Shown here: piece after piece, positions 1 through 5,140 of the stretch
Layout: every line of letters starts with the position of its first letter
How positions within the stretch are numbered: position 1 is the stretch's first letter
Source: Flavobacteriaceae bacterium
Lineage (GTDB): Bacteria; Bacteroidota; Bacteroidia; Flavobacteriales; Flavobacteriaceae
DNA length: 5,140 bases
Direction: 5' to 3'
NCBI GenBank assembly: GCA_002691265.1
Contig: NZHJ01000036.1
Span: forward strand, 77,644-82,783
Translations under genes and position numbers: made by a program
Notes under the pieces: model-generated
What the model was told of the DNA's origin: nothing
The model's input: only the letters and a program-made list of their open reading frames with translations
Database searches by the model: none

Positions 1-399
1 AGAAATTTAAAATATCTTTCTGGATATTGGGAAATATCCTCTGTTAAAAAAGACAACAATAAAATTAAAAATTATCCATTTAGCGGTACAATTGATTATT
101 TTGAATTGAGTGAAAACTTTTCAGAAGGTTTCAGAAAAAAAGTTAAGCCCAGAATCGACGGTAATTTTGATGTTACAATGCATCAAATTAATTTCAATAT
201 TGATGAAGAAAAAAAACATTTAAGGTTTTTTAAATTTGACTTAGGTTTTAGCAATTCGATTAAATTAGTTTATGGTCAAGGTGAAAATTTTACAGAGAAT
301 ATTGTTAAAATTGACTCGATGAATTTAATAATTAAAAACTTAGAAGGGCTCACTTATGAGTACAAAAGATTTTATCCAAAAAATTATTTAAATGAATAA
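1..399 (+). CDS. Lipocalin-like family protein, 3' part (5' end outside window)
   Basis: The frame is open from the first base to the TAA at 397-399, giving 132 residues of the C-terminal part of a protein. The first in-frame start-like codon is a TTG at 106, but the frame upstream of it codes plausible protein (YLSGYWEISSVKK, then FSGTIDYFEL), so the gene almost certainly begins before the window. The 'GYWEI..V' opening, the 'IDYFEL' strand and the 'RKKVKPRIDGNF' segment resemble a small lipocalin-like beta-barrel family that I recall next to DUF721 genes in flavobacteria. This is recognition from memory, not a search. Such proteins are thought to bind small hydrophobic ligands; none can be named here. 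The visible part has no membrane segment, and any signal peptide would lie outside the window. The gene overlaps or abuts the downstream DUF721 gene, so the two are probably co-transcribed. The family call is moderate; the reading frame is secure. Confidence 0.6.
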   Translation, partial: RNLKYLSGYWEISSVKKDNNKIKNYPFSGTIDYFELSENFSEGFRKKVKPRIDGNFDVTMHQINFNIDEEKKHLRFFKFDLGFSNSIKLVYGQGENFTENIVKIDSMNLIIKNLEGLTYEYKRFYPKNYLNE

Positions 400-673
400 T
401 ATGGAATTAAAGAATCTGATCAATACATTTCTCAAGAAAAATAAGCTTGAAAAAGGATTATTGAATATAGAGGTAAAGAAAACATGGTTTGAACTGATGA
501 ATAACGGAGTAGCAAATTACACTACCGATGTAAGCTTAAGAAAAAAGACTCTTTACATAAGATTAAGCTCACCAGCCCTCAAAGAGGAACTTAGCTATGG
601 AAAAGAAAAACTTATTAAGTTAATTAATGAAAGATTAAAGGAAAATGTGGTTGAAAAAATAATACTTAATTAA
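392..673 (+). CDS. DUF721 domain protein (DciA-like, putative replicative helicase loader/operator)
   Basis: A 93-residue protein covering one DUF721 domain. Visible family features are the N-terminal helix ([11 protein letters not shown]), a conserved Trp (W32) in 'KKTWFELM', '[20 protein letters not shown]' (43-62) forming a helix-strand core, and '[17 protein letters not shown]' (63-79). DUF721 is the domain of DciA, which in other bacteria binds the replicative helicase DnaB and supports replication initiation; whether this short form does so is inferred. It is essentially the domain alone, with no long N- or C-terminal extension. The position usually holding Gly after 'ELM' is Asn here. 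The ATG at 392 overlaps the upstream gene by 8 bp; a second in-frame ATG at 401 lies just after that gene's stop and is equally possible, shortening the protein by three residues. The 3' end overlaps ndk tail to tail by 4 bp. Confidence 0.88.
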   Translation: MNNMELKNLINTFLKKNKLEKGLLNIEVKKTWFELMNNGVANYTTDVSLRKKTLYIRLSSPALKEELSYGKEKLIKLINERLKENVVEKIILN

Positions 674-1086
674 AAAATCTCATCACTTGAAAAGTGAAAT
701 TCACATTCAATTTTAGCATTATCATCACTATCGCTTCCATGAATAGCATTTTCGCTTATTGACTTAGCAAACATTTTTCTAATGGTACCCTCCTCTGCCT
801 CTTCAGGATTTGTTGAACCAATCAGGTCTCTAAAATCATTTACAGCATTATCTTTTTCCAAAATTGCAGCTACAATTGGACCGCTGGTCATGTAATCAAC
901 TAAGTCAGTATAGAAACGTCTTTCTTTATGTATAGCGTAAAATTCACCTGCTTTCTCATTAGTCATTTTCGTAAACTTCATTGCTTTTATCTTGAAACCA
1001 GATTTAATGATTTTATCCAGGATAGCACCTATATTTCCATTTCTAACCGAATCTGGTTTTAACATTGTAAAAGTAACTCTACTCAT
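670..1086 (-). CDS. ndk: Nucleoside diphosphate kinase
   Basis: Ndk transfers the gamma-phosphate of ATP to other (d)NDPs through a phosphohistidine intermediate in the cytoplasm, keeping NTP and dNTP pools balanced. The 138-residue protein is full length for the family. All expected active-site residues are visible, at a constant offset of -2 from human NDPK numbering: K10 in 'TMLKPD', Y50, F58, R86, T92, R103 in 'GTIRKMFA', N113 and the phosphoacceptor H116 in 'NAIHGSD'. The 'GTIRK' variant in place of 'GTIRG' is one I associate with Bacteroidota. The ATG at 1084-1086 is the natural start because the protein begins just before the first beta strand (VTFTMLKPD). There is no Shine-Dalgarno sequence. 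An exact TAnnTTTG box lies 18 bp upstream. The gene is transcribed divergently from the DHH phosphoesterase gene, and its stop shares TTAA with the stop of the DUF721 gene. Confidence 0.98.
   Translation of the reverse strand: MSRVTFTMLKPDSVRNGNIGAILDKIIKSGFKIKAMKFTKMTNEKAGEFYAIHKERRFYTDLVDYMTSGPIVAAILEKDNAVNDFRDLIGSTNPEEAEEGTIRKMFAKSISENAIHGSDSDDNAKIECEFHFSSDEIF
672..697 (-). terminator. Candidate weak terminator inside the end of ndk
   Basis: Read on the minus strand, TCACTT-TTC-AAGTGA forms a perfect 6-bp stem with a 3-nt loop (683-697), followed after five bases (TGAGA) by six T (672-677) that run into the ndk stop codon. The plus-strand reading lacks a T-run, so any termination would act on ndk. 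The stem is short and has only two G-C pairs, so it is weak. It lies within the last codons of ndk and could be chance. Confidence 0.3.
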
Positions 1087-1104
1087 TATTTATATTTTAG
1101 TTTG

Positions 1105-1112
1105 CAAAAATA
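1105..1112 (-). promoter_or_regulatory. Candidate ndk promoter -7 box (TATTTTTG)
   Basis: On the minus strand this reads TATTTTTG, an exact match to the Bacteroidota -7 consensus TAnnTTTG. It ends 18 bases before the ndk ATG, which would leave a leader of roughly 10-13 nt. I see no good TTG at the expected -33 distance, so the call rests on one box plus its position in a divergent intergenic region. In AT-rich DNA such an 8-mer can occur by chance. Confidence 0.5.
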
Positions 1113-1151
1113 ACACTTTTTATTAATTTATAAGGTTTTACATATAATGTT

Positions 1152-1159
1152 TATCTTCG
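1152..1159 (+). promoter_or_regulatory. Candidate DHH-operon promoter -7 box (TATCTTCG)
   Basis: TATCTTCG differs from the Bacteroidota -7 consensus TAnnTTTG at one position. It ends only six bases before the ATG at 1166, so with usual spacing transcription would start at or within a base or two of the start codon, giving a leaderless or nearly leaderless mRNA. The last four bases are also half of a perfect palindrome, TTCGCGAA (1156-1163). No clear -33 TTG is present. Confidence 0.4.
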
Positions 1160-1165
1160 CGAAAT

Positions 1166-2176
1166 ATGGATGTAAGTGAAATCGGTGAAATAAGAATTCT
1201 TTTATCTAAAAAAAAGGAAATAGTAATAATTCCACACAAAAACCCTGATGGTGATGCAATCGGTGCTAGTACAGGCCTAAAGAATTATTTGAATAATTAT
1301 AATCATAATGTAGAAATTATCAGTCCCAATAAATTTCCTGACTTTCTGAGATGGATGGATCCTGATAAGCACATAAAGATATTCACAGAAGATGAAAATT
1401 GTATTCAAAAAATTATTAATGCAGATATAATTTTTACACTTGACTTCAATAATCTTGTTAGAATATCATCAATGAAAGACCACGTAGAAAAATCTAATGC
1501 TATAATTATTATGATTGATCATCACGAGAATCCATCTAATTATGCAGATTTCATGTACTCGGTTCCCGAGATGAGTTCAACTTGTGAGATGATTTATCAT
1601 TTTATTGATAAACTTGGAGACAAGAATAAAATTGATAAAACTATTTCACAATCCTTATATGCAGGAATTATGACCGATACTGGGTCATTTAAATTTCCGT
1701 CAACAACTCACGTTACTCATGAAGTGGTATCAAACCTATTAAAAACAGGTATATCCCACTCAGACATACATAACCAAATTTATGATAACAATAAATTTGA
1801 AAGGGTTCAACTTTTGAGCTTTGCCCTAAGTCAAATTAAAATAATTGAAGATTTAAATACGTGTTATATATCATTGTCTCAAAAAAATCTTGATAAATTC
1901 AATTATGAAAAGGGTGATACTGAAGGAATTGTTAATTATGGTCTTTCGATAAAAAATATTAAGTTTGCTGTCATTTTTATGCAAAATTTAAAGGAAAACG
2001 TTATAAGAATTTCTTTAAGATCTAGAGGAGATTTTGATGTAAATGAATTTTCGAAAAATGTATTTGGCGGTGGTGGACATAAAAATGCCGCTGGAGCCGT
2101 GAGTAAAAAAACTCTAAAAGAAACAATAGATTATTTTATTGAATCAGTAAAAAATTATAAAGAATTATTAAAATAA
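1166..2176 (+). CDS. DHH/DHHA1 phosphoesterase, NrnA-like (oligoribonuclease / pAp phosphatase)
   Basis: A 336-residue cytoplasmic protein of the usual length for NrnA-type enzymes. In other bacteria these Mn-dependent enzymes degrade 2-5 nt nanoRNAs to mononucleotides and dephosphorylate pAp to AMP. The DHH domain (about 15-190) has every metal motif: H24, D28 and D30 in '[10 protein letters not shown]', D93 in 'TLDFNN', the signature D118-H119-H120, and D171 in 'MTDTGSF'. The DHHA1 domain (about 230-330) carries 'SLRSRG' (R285, R287) and the substrate-binding '[10 protein letters not shown]' (301-310). There is no membrane segment, PAS or GGDEF domain, so it is not a GdpP-type cyclic-di-AMP phosphodiesterase. 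The ATG at 1166 gives the usual short helix before motif I. There is no Shine-Dalgarno sequence, and a -7-like box almost touches the start. It heads an operon with the immunophilin gene 4 bp downstream. Exact substrate choice (nanoRNA, pAp or both) cannot be read from sequence. Confidence 0.93.
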   Translation: MDVSEIGEIRILLSKKKEIVIIPHKNPDGDAIGASTGLKNYLNNYNHNVEIISPNKFPDFLRWMDPDKHIKIFTEDENCIQKIINADIIFTLDFNNLVRISSMKDHVEKSNAIIIMIDHHENPSNYADFMYSVPEMSSTCEMIYHFIDKLGDKNKIDKTISQSLYAGIMTDTGSFKFPSTTHVTHEVVSNLLKTGISHSDIHNQIYDNNKFERVQLLSFALSQIKIIEDLNTCYISLSQKNLDKFNYEKGDTEGIVNYGLSIKNIKFAVIFMQNLKENVIRISLRSRGDFDVNEFSKNVFGGGGHKNAAGAVSKKTLKETIDYFIESVKNYKELLK

Positions 2177-2180
2177 AATT

Positions 2181-3323
2181 ATGAAAACAAAATTTGCAAT
2201 TTTTTTCCTAGTGTGTTCAATGGTTTTTGCTTGTGATAATAATTACAGCAATTACCAAGATTTAAAAGACGGGCTGTATGCTGAATTTAATACCAGTATG
2301 GGTGTAATACTAATTAAATTAACATATGATAAAACGCCAGTAACGGTTGCGAATTTTATTGCTCTGGCAGAAGGAAATCATCCAAAAGTTGATAATGATT
2401 TTAAAGGTAAGAAATTTTATAATGGAATAATCTTTCACCGAGTTATTGACAAATTTATGATTCAAGGCGGAGATCCAAGTGGAGATGGAACTGGAGGACC
2501 AGGTTATAAGTTTTTAGACGAAATCGACTTAACCCTTAGACACGACAAACCCGGAGTGCTTTCAATGGCAAATTCTGGGCCTGGAACAAACGGTAGTCAA
2601 TTTTTTATCACTGAGGTTCCTACCCCTCACTTAGACGGTAAACATACAGTATTTGGACATGTGGTTAAAGGAATGGAAATACAGGATGCCATTTCAAATG
2701 TTGAAACTGCAATTGCTGATAGACCAGTAAAAGATGTAACTATTAATAATCTTAAAATAATCAGAATTGGATCTGATGCAAAAGGTTTTGATGCAGTAAA
2801 AACATGGAACGAAATGGAACCAAAACTGTTTATCATGCAAGAGGAAAAGAAAAGAGCTGCCATTGAAAAAATGGATTCACTTGCTAGAATTGAAAAAGAA
2901 AAGAATAATAATTACAGAGAAAAAGCAACAAAATCAAGCTCTGGAGTTGAAATATATTACATAAAAAAAGGAAAAGGAATTAAACCTATTGAAGGTGATG
3001 AGATTTTCTTTTACTACGAAGGTTATTTAGCAATAAACGGAGTATTATTTGGCACAAATAGAAAGGATTTAATGATTGCTTACGATAGATACTCAGCTGA
3101 GGATGAAAGTAAAGGATGGTATGACCCTTCAAAAATCACCTACTCAAATGATATGCAACTAATTCAAGGATTTAGAGAGGTATTAATGACTATGAGTGTA
3201 GGAGATAAGGTATATGCATACATTCCATCAGAAATGGGCTATGGAAATAGAGCTATGGGTAATAGAATTCCTGCAAATTCAGATTTAGAGTTTATAATTG
3301 AGTTAGTAGATATATCTAATTAA
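2181..3323 (+). CDS. Dual-family peptidyl-prolyl isomerase lipoprotein (cyclophilin + FKBP fusion)
   Basis: A 380-residue protein with two unrelated prolyl-isomerase folds. Residues 1-18 ([18 protein letters not shown]) are a lipoprotein signal peptide with lipobox VFAC and C18 as the lipidated Cys, so it should be membrane-anchored outside the cytoplasm. Residues about 32-196 are a cyclophilin: '[14 protein letters not shown]' gives H86, R87, F92 and Q95; 'NGSQFFI' gives Q140 and F142; 'HLDGKH' gives L151 and H155. All core catalytic residues are present; H150 stands where human CypA has W121. A charged, probably helical linker (208-250) leads to an FKBP domain (253-378) with 'YYEG' (Y279), 'IQGF' (I328, F331) and 'MGYG' (Y354). 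The FKBP residue matching human FKBP12 D37 is Gly (G291). It follows the DHH gene by 4 bp and is surely co-transcribed. In flavobacteria I recall gldI, a single-FKBP gliding lipoprotein, at this place; this protein is distinct from it by its cyclophilin half. The role is probably folding of periplasmic or surface proteins; substrates are unknown. Confidence 0.92.
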   Translation: MKTKFAIFFLVCSMVFACDNNYSNYQDLKDGLYAEFNTSMGVILIKLTYDKTPVTVANFIALAEGNHPKVDNDFKGKKFYNGIIFHRVIDKFMIQGGDPSGDGTGGPGYKFLDEIDLTLRHDKPGVLSMANSGPGTNGSQFFITEVPTPHLDGKHTVFGHVVKGMEIQDAISNVETAIADRPVKDVTINNLKIIRIGSDAKGFDAVKTWNEMEPKLFIMQEEKKRAAIEKMDSLARIEKEKNNNYREKATKSSSGVEIYYIKKGKGIKPIEGDEIFFYYEGYLAINGVLFGTNRKDLMIAYDRYSAEDESKGWYDPSKITYSNDMQLIQGFREVLMTMSVGDKVYAYIPSEMGYGNRAMGNRIPANSDLEFIIELVDISN

Positions 3324-3329
3324 CTTTTT
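3302..3329 (+). terminator. Candidate weak terminator at the end of the immunophilin gene
   Basis: GTTA (3302-3305) pairs with TAAC (3321-3324), and inside it TAGA pairs with TCTA around a TATA loop; TAGATATATCTA (3307-3318) is a perfect 12-base palindrome. Five T follow at 3325-3329. The structure spans both stop codons of the convergent genes. It is AT-rich with an asymmetric internal bulge, so it would be weak. The T-run is only on the plus-strand side, pointing to the DHH-immunophilin operon. Confidence 0.25.
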
Positions 3330-4782
3330 CGGGAATATTACTAAGAATTTCTCTAAAAAATCTCCAAAATTTTTGAGTCGATGATATTGAAGCCTTTTCG
3401 TCAGGTGAATGAGCTCCTAATATAGTTGGTCCAAAACTTATCATATCCATTTCTGGATAATGAGATCCAATTATGCCACACTCCAAGCCAGCGTGAATTA
3501 CATTAACCTTTGGCTCTGATGAAAATAACGTGATATATGAATCCTTTACCTCTTTTAATGTGGCTGAATTTAGGTTAGGCTCCCATCCAGGATATCCTCC
3601 TGAAAATTTACTATCACATCCAATATTTTCAAATATATTTGAAATAATCTTTGATAACTCATCCTTTGAATTTTCAGATGATGACCTTGTCAAACATTGA
3701 ATTTTAAGTTTTCCCTCAATTAATCTAATATTGGCTAAATTATTTGATGTTTCAACCAAGCCGTCAATGTTTTCACTCATTTCAAAGACCCCGTTCGGAC
3801 ATTCGTTTATTGCATTAATTAATTCTTTCGATTCAATAGCGCCAAGTGTTTGAAATCTATTTTCTAATAATTCAAATTCTAAATTTATATTACCATCTGT
3901 TTCTTCAAATTCATCAGCTAATGTTTCTGATGTATTTTTCATTATTTTTTTAAATGAATTCAAATTATCTTCATCAAATGAGATTATTGCGGAACTCTCT
4001 CTTGGAATTGCATTCCTCAATCCTCCCCCATCGATCGAACATATTTTAACATCAAAATCTGAATTAAGTTTTTGAATAAGTTCAAATAATATTTTATTTG
4101 AATTACCAAGACCCTTGTGAATTTCAGCTCCAGAGTGACCACCCGTTAATCCATTCAATAAAATTTTTACATTGATCTCATCTTCTTTTAATTCTTGTAA
4201 TGGATAATTTTTACTCATAGTTATATCAATTCCACCAGCACAACCAACACAAATTTCATCATCTTCCTCTGTATCAAGGTTTAATAATATTTTTCCTGTT
4301 AGAATAGTGTCAGAAAGATTTAACGCACCGGTCATTCCAGTTTCCTCATCAATAGTAAATAATGCTTCAATCTTTGGGTGTGAAATTTCATTACTTTCTA
4401 AGATAGCCATGATTGCAGCAACTCCTAATCCGTTGTCAGCTCCTAAAGTTGTCCCGTCTGCCTTTACCCAGTCGCCGTCAACATACATTTTGATTCCAGA
4501 ACTTAAAAAATCAAATTCAACATAATTATTTTTTTCATGAACCATATCAACATGGGATTGAAGAACAACAGTTTCACGAGTAATCATATCAGGCGTTGAA
4601 TCTTTTACTATTACTAAATTTCCAATTTCATCTTGCTTATACATTAGGTTATTTTTTGTTGCAAACGAAATTAAAAATTCTATAACACGATCTTCTTTCT
4701 TTGAAGGTCTTGGAACTTCATTTAATAAAACAAAGTTTTTCCAAACCTCTTTTGGCTCAACATTTGAAACTTCTACACTCAT
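3316..4782 (-). CDS. pepD: Aminoacyl-histidine dipeptidase (beta-Ala-His dipeptidase), peptidase M20 family
   Basis: PepD is a cytoplasmic di-zinc peptidase that splits Xaa-His and many other dipeptides, recycling amino acids. Numbered from the ATG at 4780-4782, the 488-residue product matches the E. coli enzyme (485). Metal and catalytic residues are all visible: H77 and D79 in 'QSHVDMV', bridging D116 in 'TLGADNG', catalytic E146 and ligand E147 in 'DEETGMTG', D170 in 'LDTEE', and H458 in 'GAHSPDEK'. Other family hallmarks are 'GCAGG', 'GGHSGAEIH', 'LRNAIPRES', 'GGYPGWEPN' and '[11 protein letters not shown]'. The lid domain lies at about 190-400 within the split catalytic domain. A GTG two codons upstream (4786-4788) could add two residues; I chose the ATG because it is the stronger codon and neither has a Shine-Dalgarno sequence. 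There is no signal peptide. The gene is convergent with, and overlaps by 8 bp, the immunophilin gene, and is divergent from DUF3810. Confidence 0.96.
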   Translation of the reverse strand: MSVEVSNVEPKEVWKNFVLLNEVPRPSKKEDRVIEFLISFATKNNLMYKQDEIGNLVIVKDSTPDMITRETVVLQSHVDMVHEKNNYVEFDFLSSGIKMYVDGDWVKADGTTLGADNGLGVAAIMAILESNEISHPKIEALFTIDEETGMTGALNLSDTILTGKILLNLDTEEDDEICVGCAGGIDITMSKNYPLQELKEDEINVKILLNGLTGGHSGAEIHKGLGNSNKILFELIQKLNSDFDVKICSIDGGGLRNAIPRESSAIISFDEDNLNSFKKIMKNTSETLADEFEETDGNINLEFELLENRFQTLGAIESKELINAINECPNGVFEMSENIDGLVETSNNLANIRLIEGKLKIQCLTRSSSENSKDELSKIISNIFENIGCDSKFSGGYPGWEPNLNSATLKEVKDSYITLFSSEPKVNVIHAGLECGIIGSHYPEMDMISFGPTILGAHSPDEKASISSTQKFWRFFREILSNIPEKVN

Positions 4783-4802
4783 GTTCACAGATTTTTTATA
4801 AA

Positions 4803-4835
4803 ATTAACGAATAATAAATTTATAATTTCGTTAAT
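4803..4835. promoter_or_regulatory. Inverted repeat in the pepD-DUF3810 divergent promoter region
   Basis: ATTAACGAA (4803-4811) and TTCGTTAAT (4827-4835) are a perfect 9-bp inverted repeat with a 15-bp spacer; arm centres are about 24 bp apart. It sits in the middle of the 64-bp gap between the two divergent starts and overlaps the -7-like box for DUF3810. It could be a regulator's operator, or simply two promoters of like sequence facing apart. The region is AT-rich but each arm holds a CG step, which makes chance less likely. No regulator can be named. Confidence 0.45.
4823..4830 (+). promoter_or_regulatory. Candidate DUF3810 promoter -7 box (TAATTTCG)
   Basis: TAATTTCG is one base off TAnnTTTG and has the same TTCG ending as the box before the DHH gene. 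It ends 16 bases before the ATG at 4847, leaving a leader of about 10 nt. The right arm of the inverted repeat overlaps it. No clear -33 TTG is seen. On the opposite strand the left arm gives a similar but wrongly spaced TA-nnn-TTCG that might serve pepD. Confidence 0.4.
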
Positions 4836-4846
4836 ATATTTTAAAT

Positions 4847-5140
4847 ATGAAAAAATTAAAGTTTTCATTGACTATAGGTTTAGTACCCTTTTTAATAATA
4901 ATTAACTATTTAAAACCAAGCAATATAGTTTTTGAAAAATATTATTCAAATCTTCTTTATCCTCTAATCTCAGAAAAACTACGATTAATTACAGGTTGGG
5001 TAGTTTTTGCTGTAGGAGATGTTTTGTATTTATTTCTAGGTATTAGCTTAATTTATTTCATAATTAGTGATGGAAATAACATTTTTAACAAAATCATTAA
5101 TCTTGGGTCATCTGTTTTTATCTTGACTTTTTTATTTTAC
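4847..5140 (+). CDS. DUF3810 family membrane protein, N-terminal part (runs off window)
   Basis: An open frame from the ATG at 4847 continues to the last base without a stop, giving the first 98 residues. I recognise the DUF3810 N-terminus from the block 'FEKYYSNLLYPLISEKLR' (29-46) followed by 'GWVVFAVGDVLY' (50-61); in flavobacterial members I recall 'YYS.GLYP' then 'GW.PFSVGD..Y'. Hydrophobic segments lie at about 5-21, 50-73 and from 86 to the edge, so it is an inner-membrane protein with at least three membrane passes. Full members are roughly 330-380 residues, so most of the gene is missing here, including a C-terminal region where I recall a metallopeptidase-like HExxH motif; that part cannot be checked. 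The start is supported by the divergent promoter region, and there is no Shine-Dalgarno sequence. I recall this family next to pepD in flavobacteria. Function is unknown. Confidence 0.82.
   Translation, partial: MKKLKFSLTIGLVPFLIIINYLKPSNIVFEKYYSNLLYPLISEKLRLITGWVVFAVGDVLYLFLGISLIYFIISDGNNIFNKIINLGSSVFILTFLFY

Noticed and set aside
106..399. Short 97-residue gene starting at TTG 106
   Set aside because: The same frame is open to base 1 and codes family-like sequence before the TTG, so this is an internal codon of a longer, truncated gene.
1087..1165. Riboswitch or small RNA in the ndk-DHH gap
   Set aside because: Only 79 bp, AT-rich, with divergent promoter boxes filling it and no structured element beyond the 8-bp palindrome.
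2627..2863. 78-codon open frame on the minus strand
   Set aside because: Lies wholly inside the immunophilin gene, antisense to its conserved cyclophilin end and linker. Its protein has no recognisable domain.
4307..4525. 72-codon open frame on the plus strand
   Set aside because: Antisense to the most conserved part of pepD (metal-binding motifs); its composition is a by-product of that coding sequence.
4783..4788. GTG start for pepD two codons upstream
   Set aside because: Possible, but the ATG at 4780-4782 is a stronger start, neither has a ribosome binding site, and the extra two residues add nothing conserved.
1..5140. Defence island, toxin-antitoxin, CRISPR array, insertion sequence or tRNA
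   Set aside because: No direct-repeat array, transposase, terminal repeats, cloverleaf or defence-type domains are visible; the genes are compact core functions with uniform AT-rich base use.

Overview
The window is an AT-rich stretch of a Bacteroidota chromosome, most likely a flavobacterium. The evidence is the gene set and its closeness to flavobacterial versions: a short DUF721 protein, a 138-residue Ndk, a DHH phosphoesterase starting with the [10 protein letters not shown] motif, a lipoprotein joining cyclophilin and FKBP, PepD, and a DUF3810 membrane protein. The lack of Shine-Dalgarno sequences and the TAnnTTTG-like promoter boxes fit the same group. Genes are packed tightly and no mobile element, CRISPR array, tRNA or rRNA is visible. 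The window looks like ordinary core chromosome, and I found no clear sign of a new multi-gene system.

Layout, left to right. (i) Plus strand, 1-673: the 3' part of a lipocalin-like gene, then a small DUF721/DciA-like gene that overlaps or abuts it. (ii) Minus strand, 670-1086: ndk, meeting the DUF721 gene tail to tail and sharing a TTAA that holds both stop codons. (iii) A 79-bp divergent promoter region (1087-1165). (iv) Plus strand, 1166-3323: a two-gene operon of an NrnA-like DHH phosphoesterase and, 4 bp later, a secreted lipoprotein with two prolyl-isomerase domains. (v) Minus strand, 3316-4782: pepD, again tail to tail with an 8-bp overlap. (vi) A 64-bp divergent region holding a 9-bp inverted repeat (4803-4835). 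(vii) Plus strand, 4847 to the window edge: the N-terminal part of a DUF3810 membrane protein.

The genes are mostly housekeeping. DUF721/DciA is linked to loading of the replicative helicase, Ndk balances nucleoside triphosphates, the DHH enzyme clears nanoRNA and pAp, the double immunophilin probably folds envelope proteins, and PepD breaks down dipeptides. There is no intergenic stretch over 300 bases; the two gaps between genes are both short divergent promoter regions. The points most worth a second look are an apparently altered active site in the FKBP half of the immunophilin, the apparent absence of a separate gldI next to it, possible leaderless transcription of the DHH gene, and the symmetric promoter region between pepD and DUF3810.
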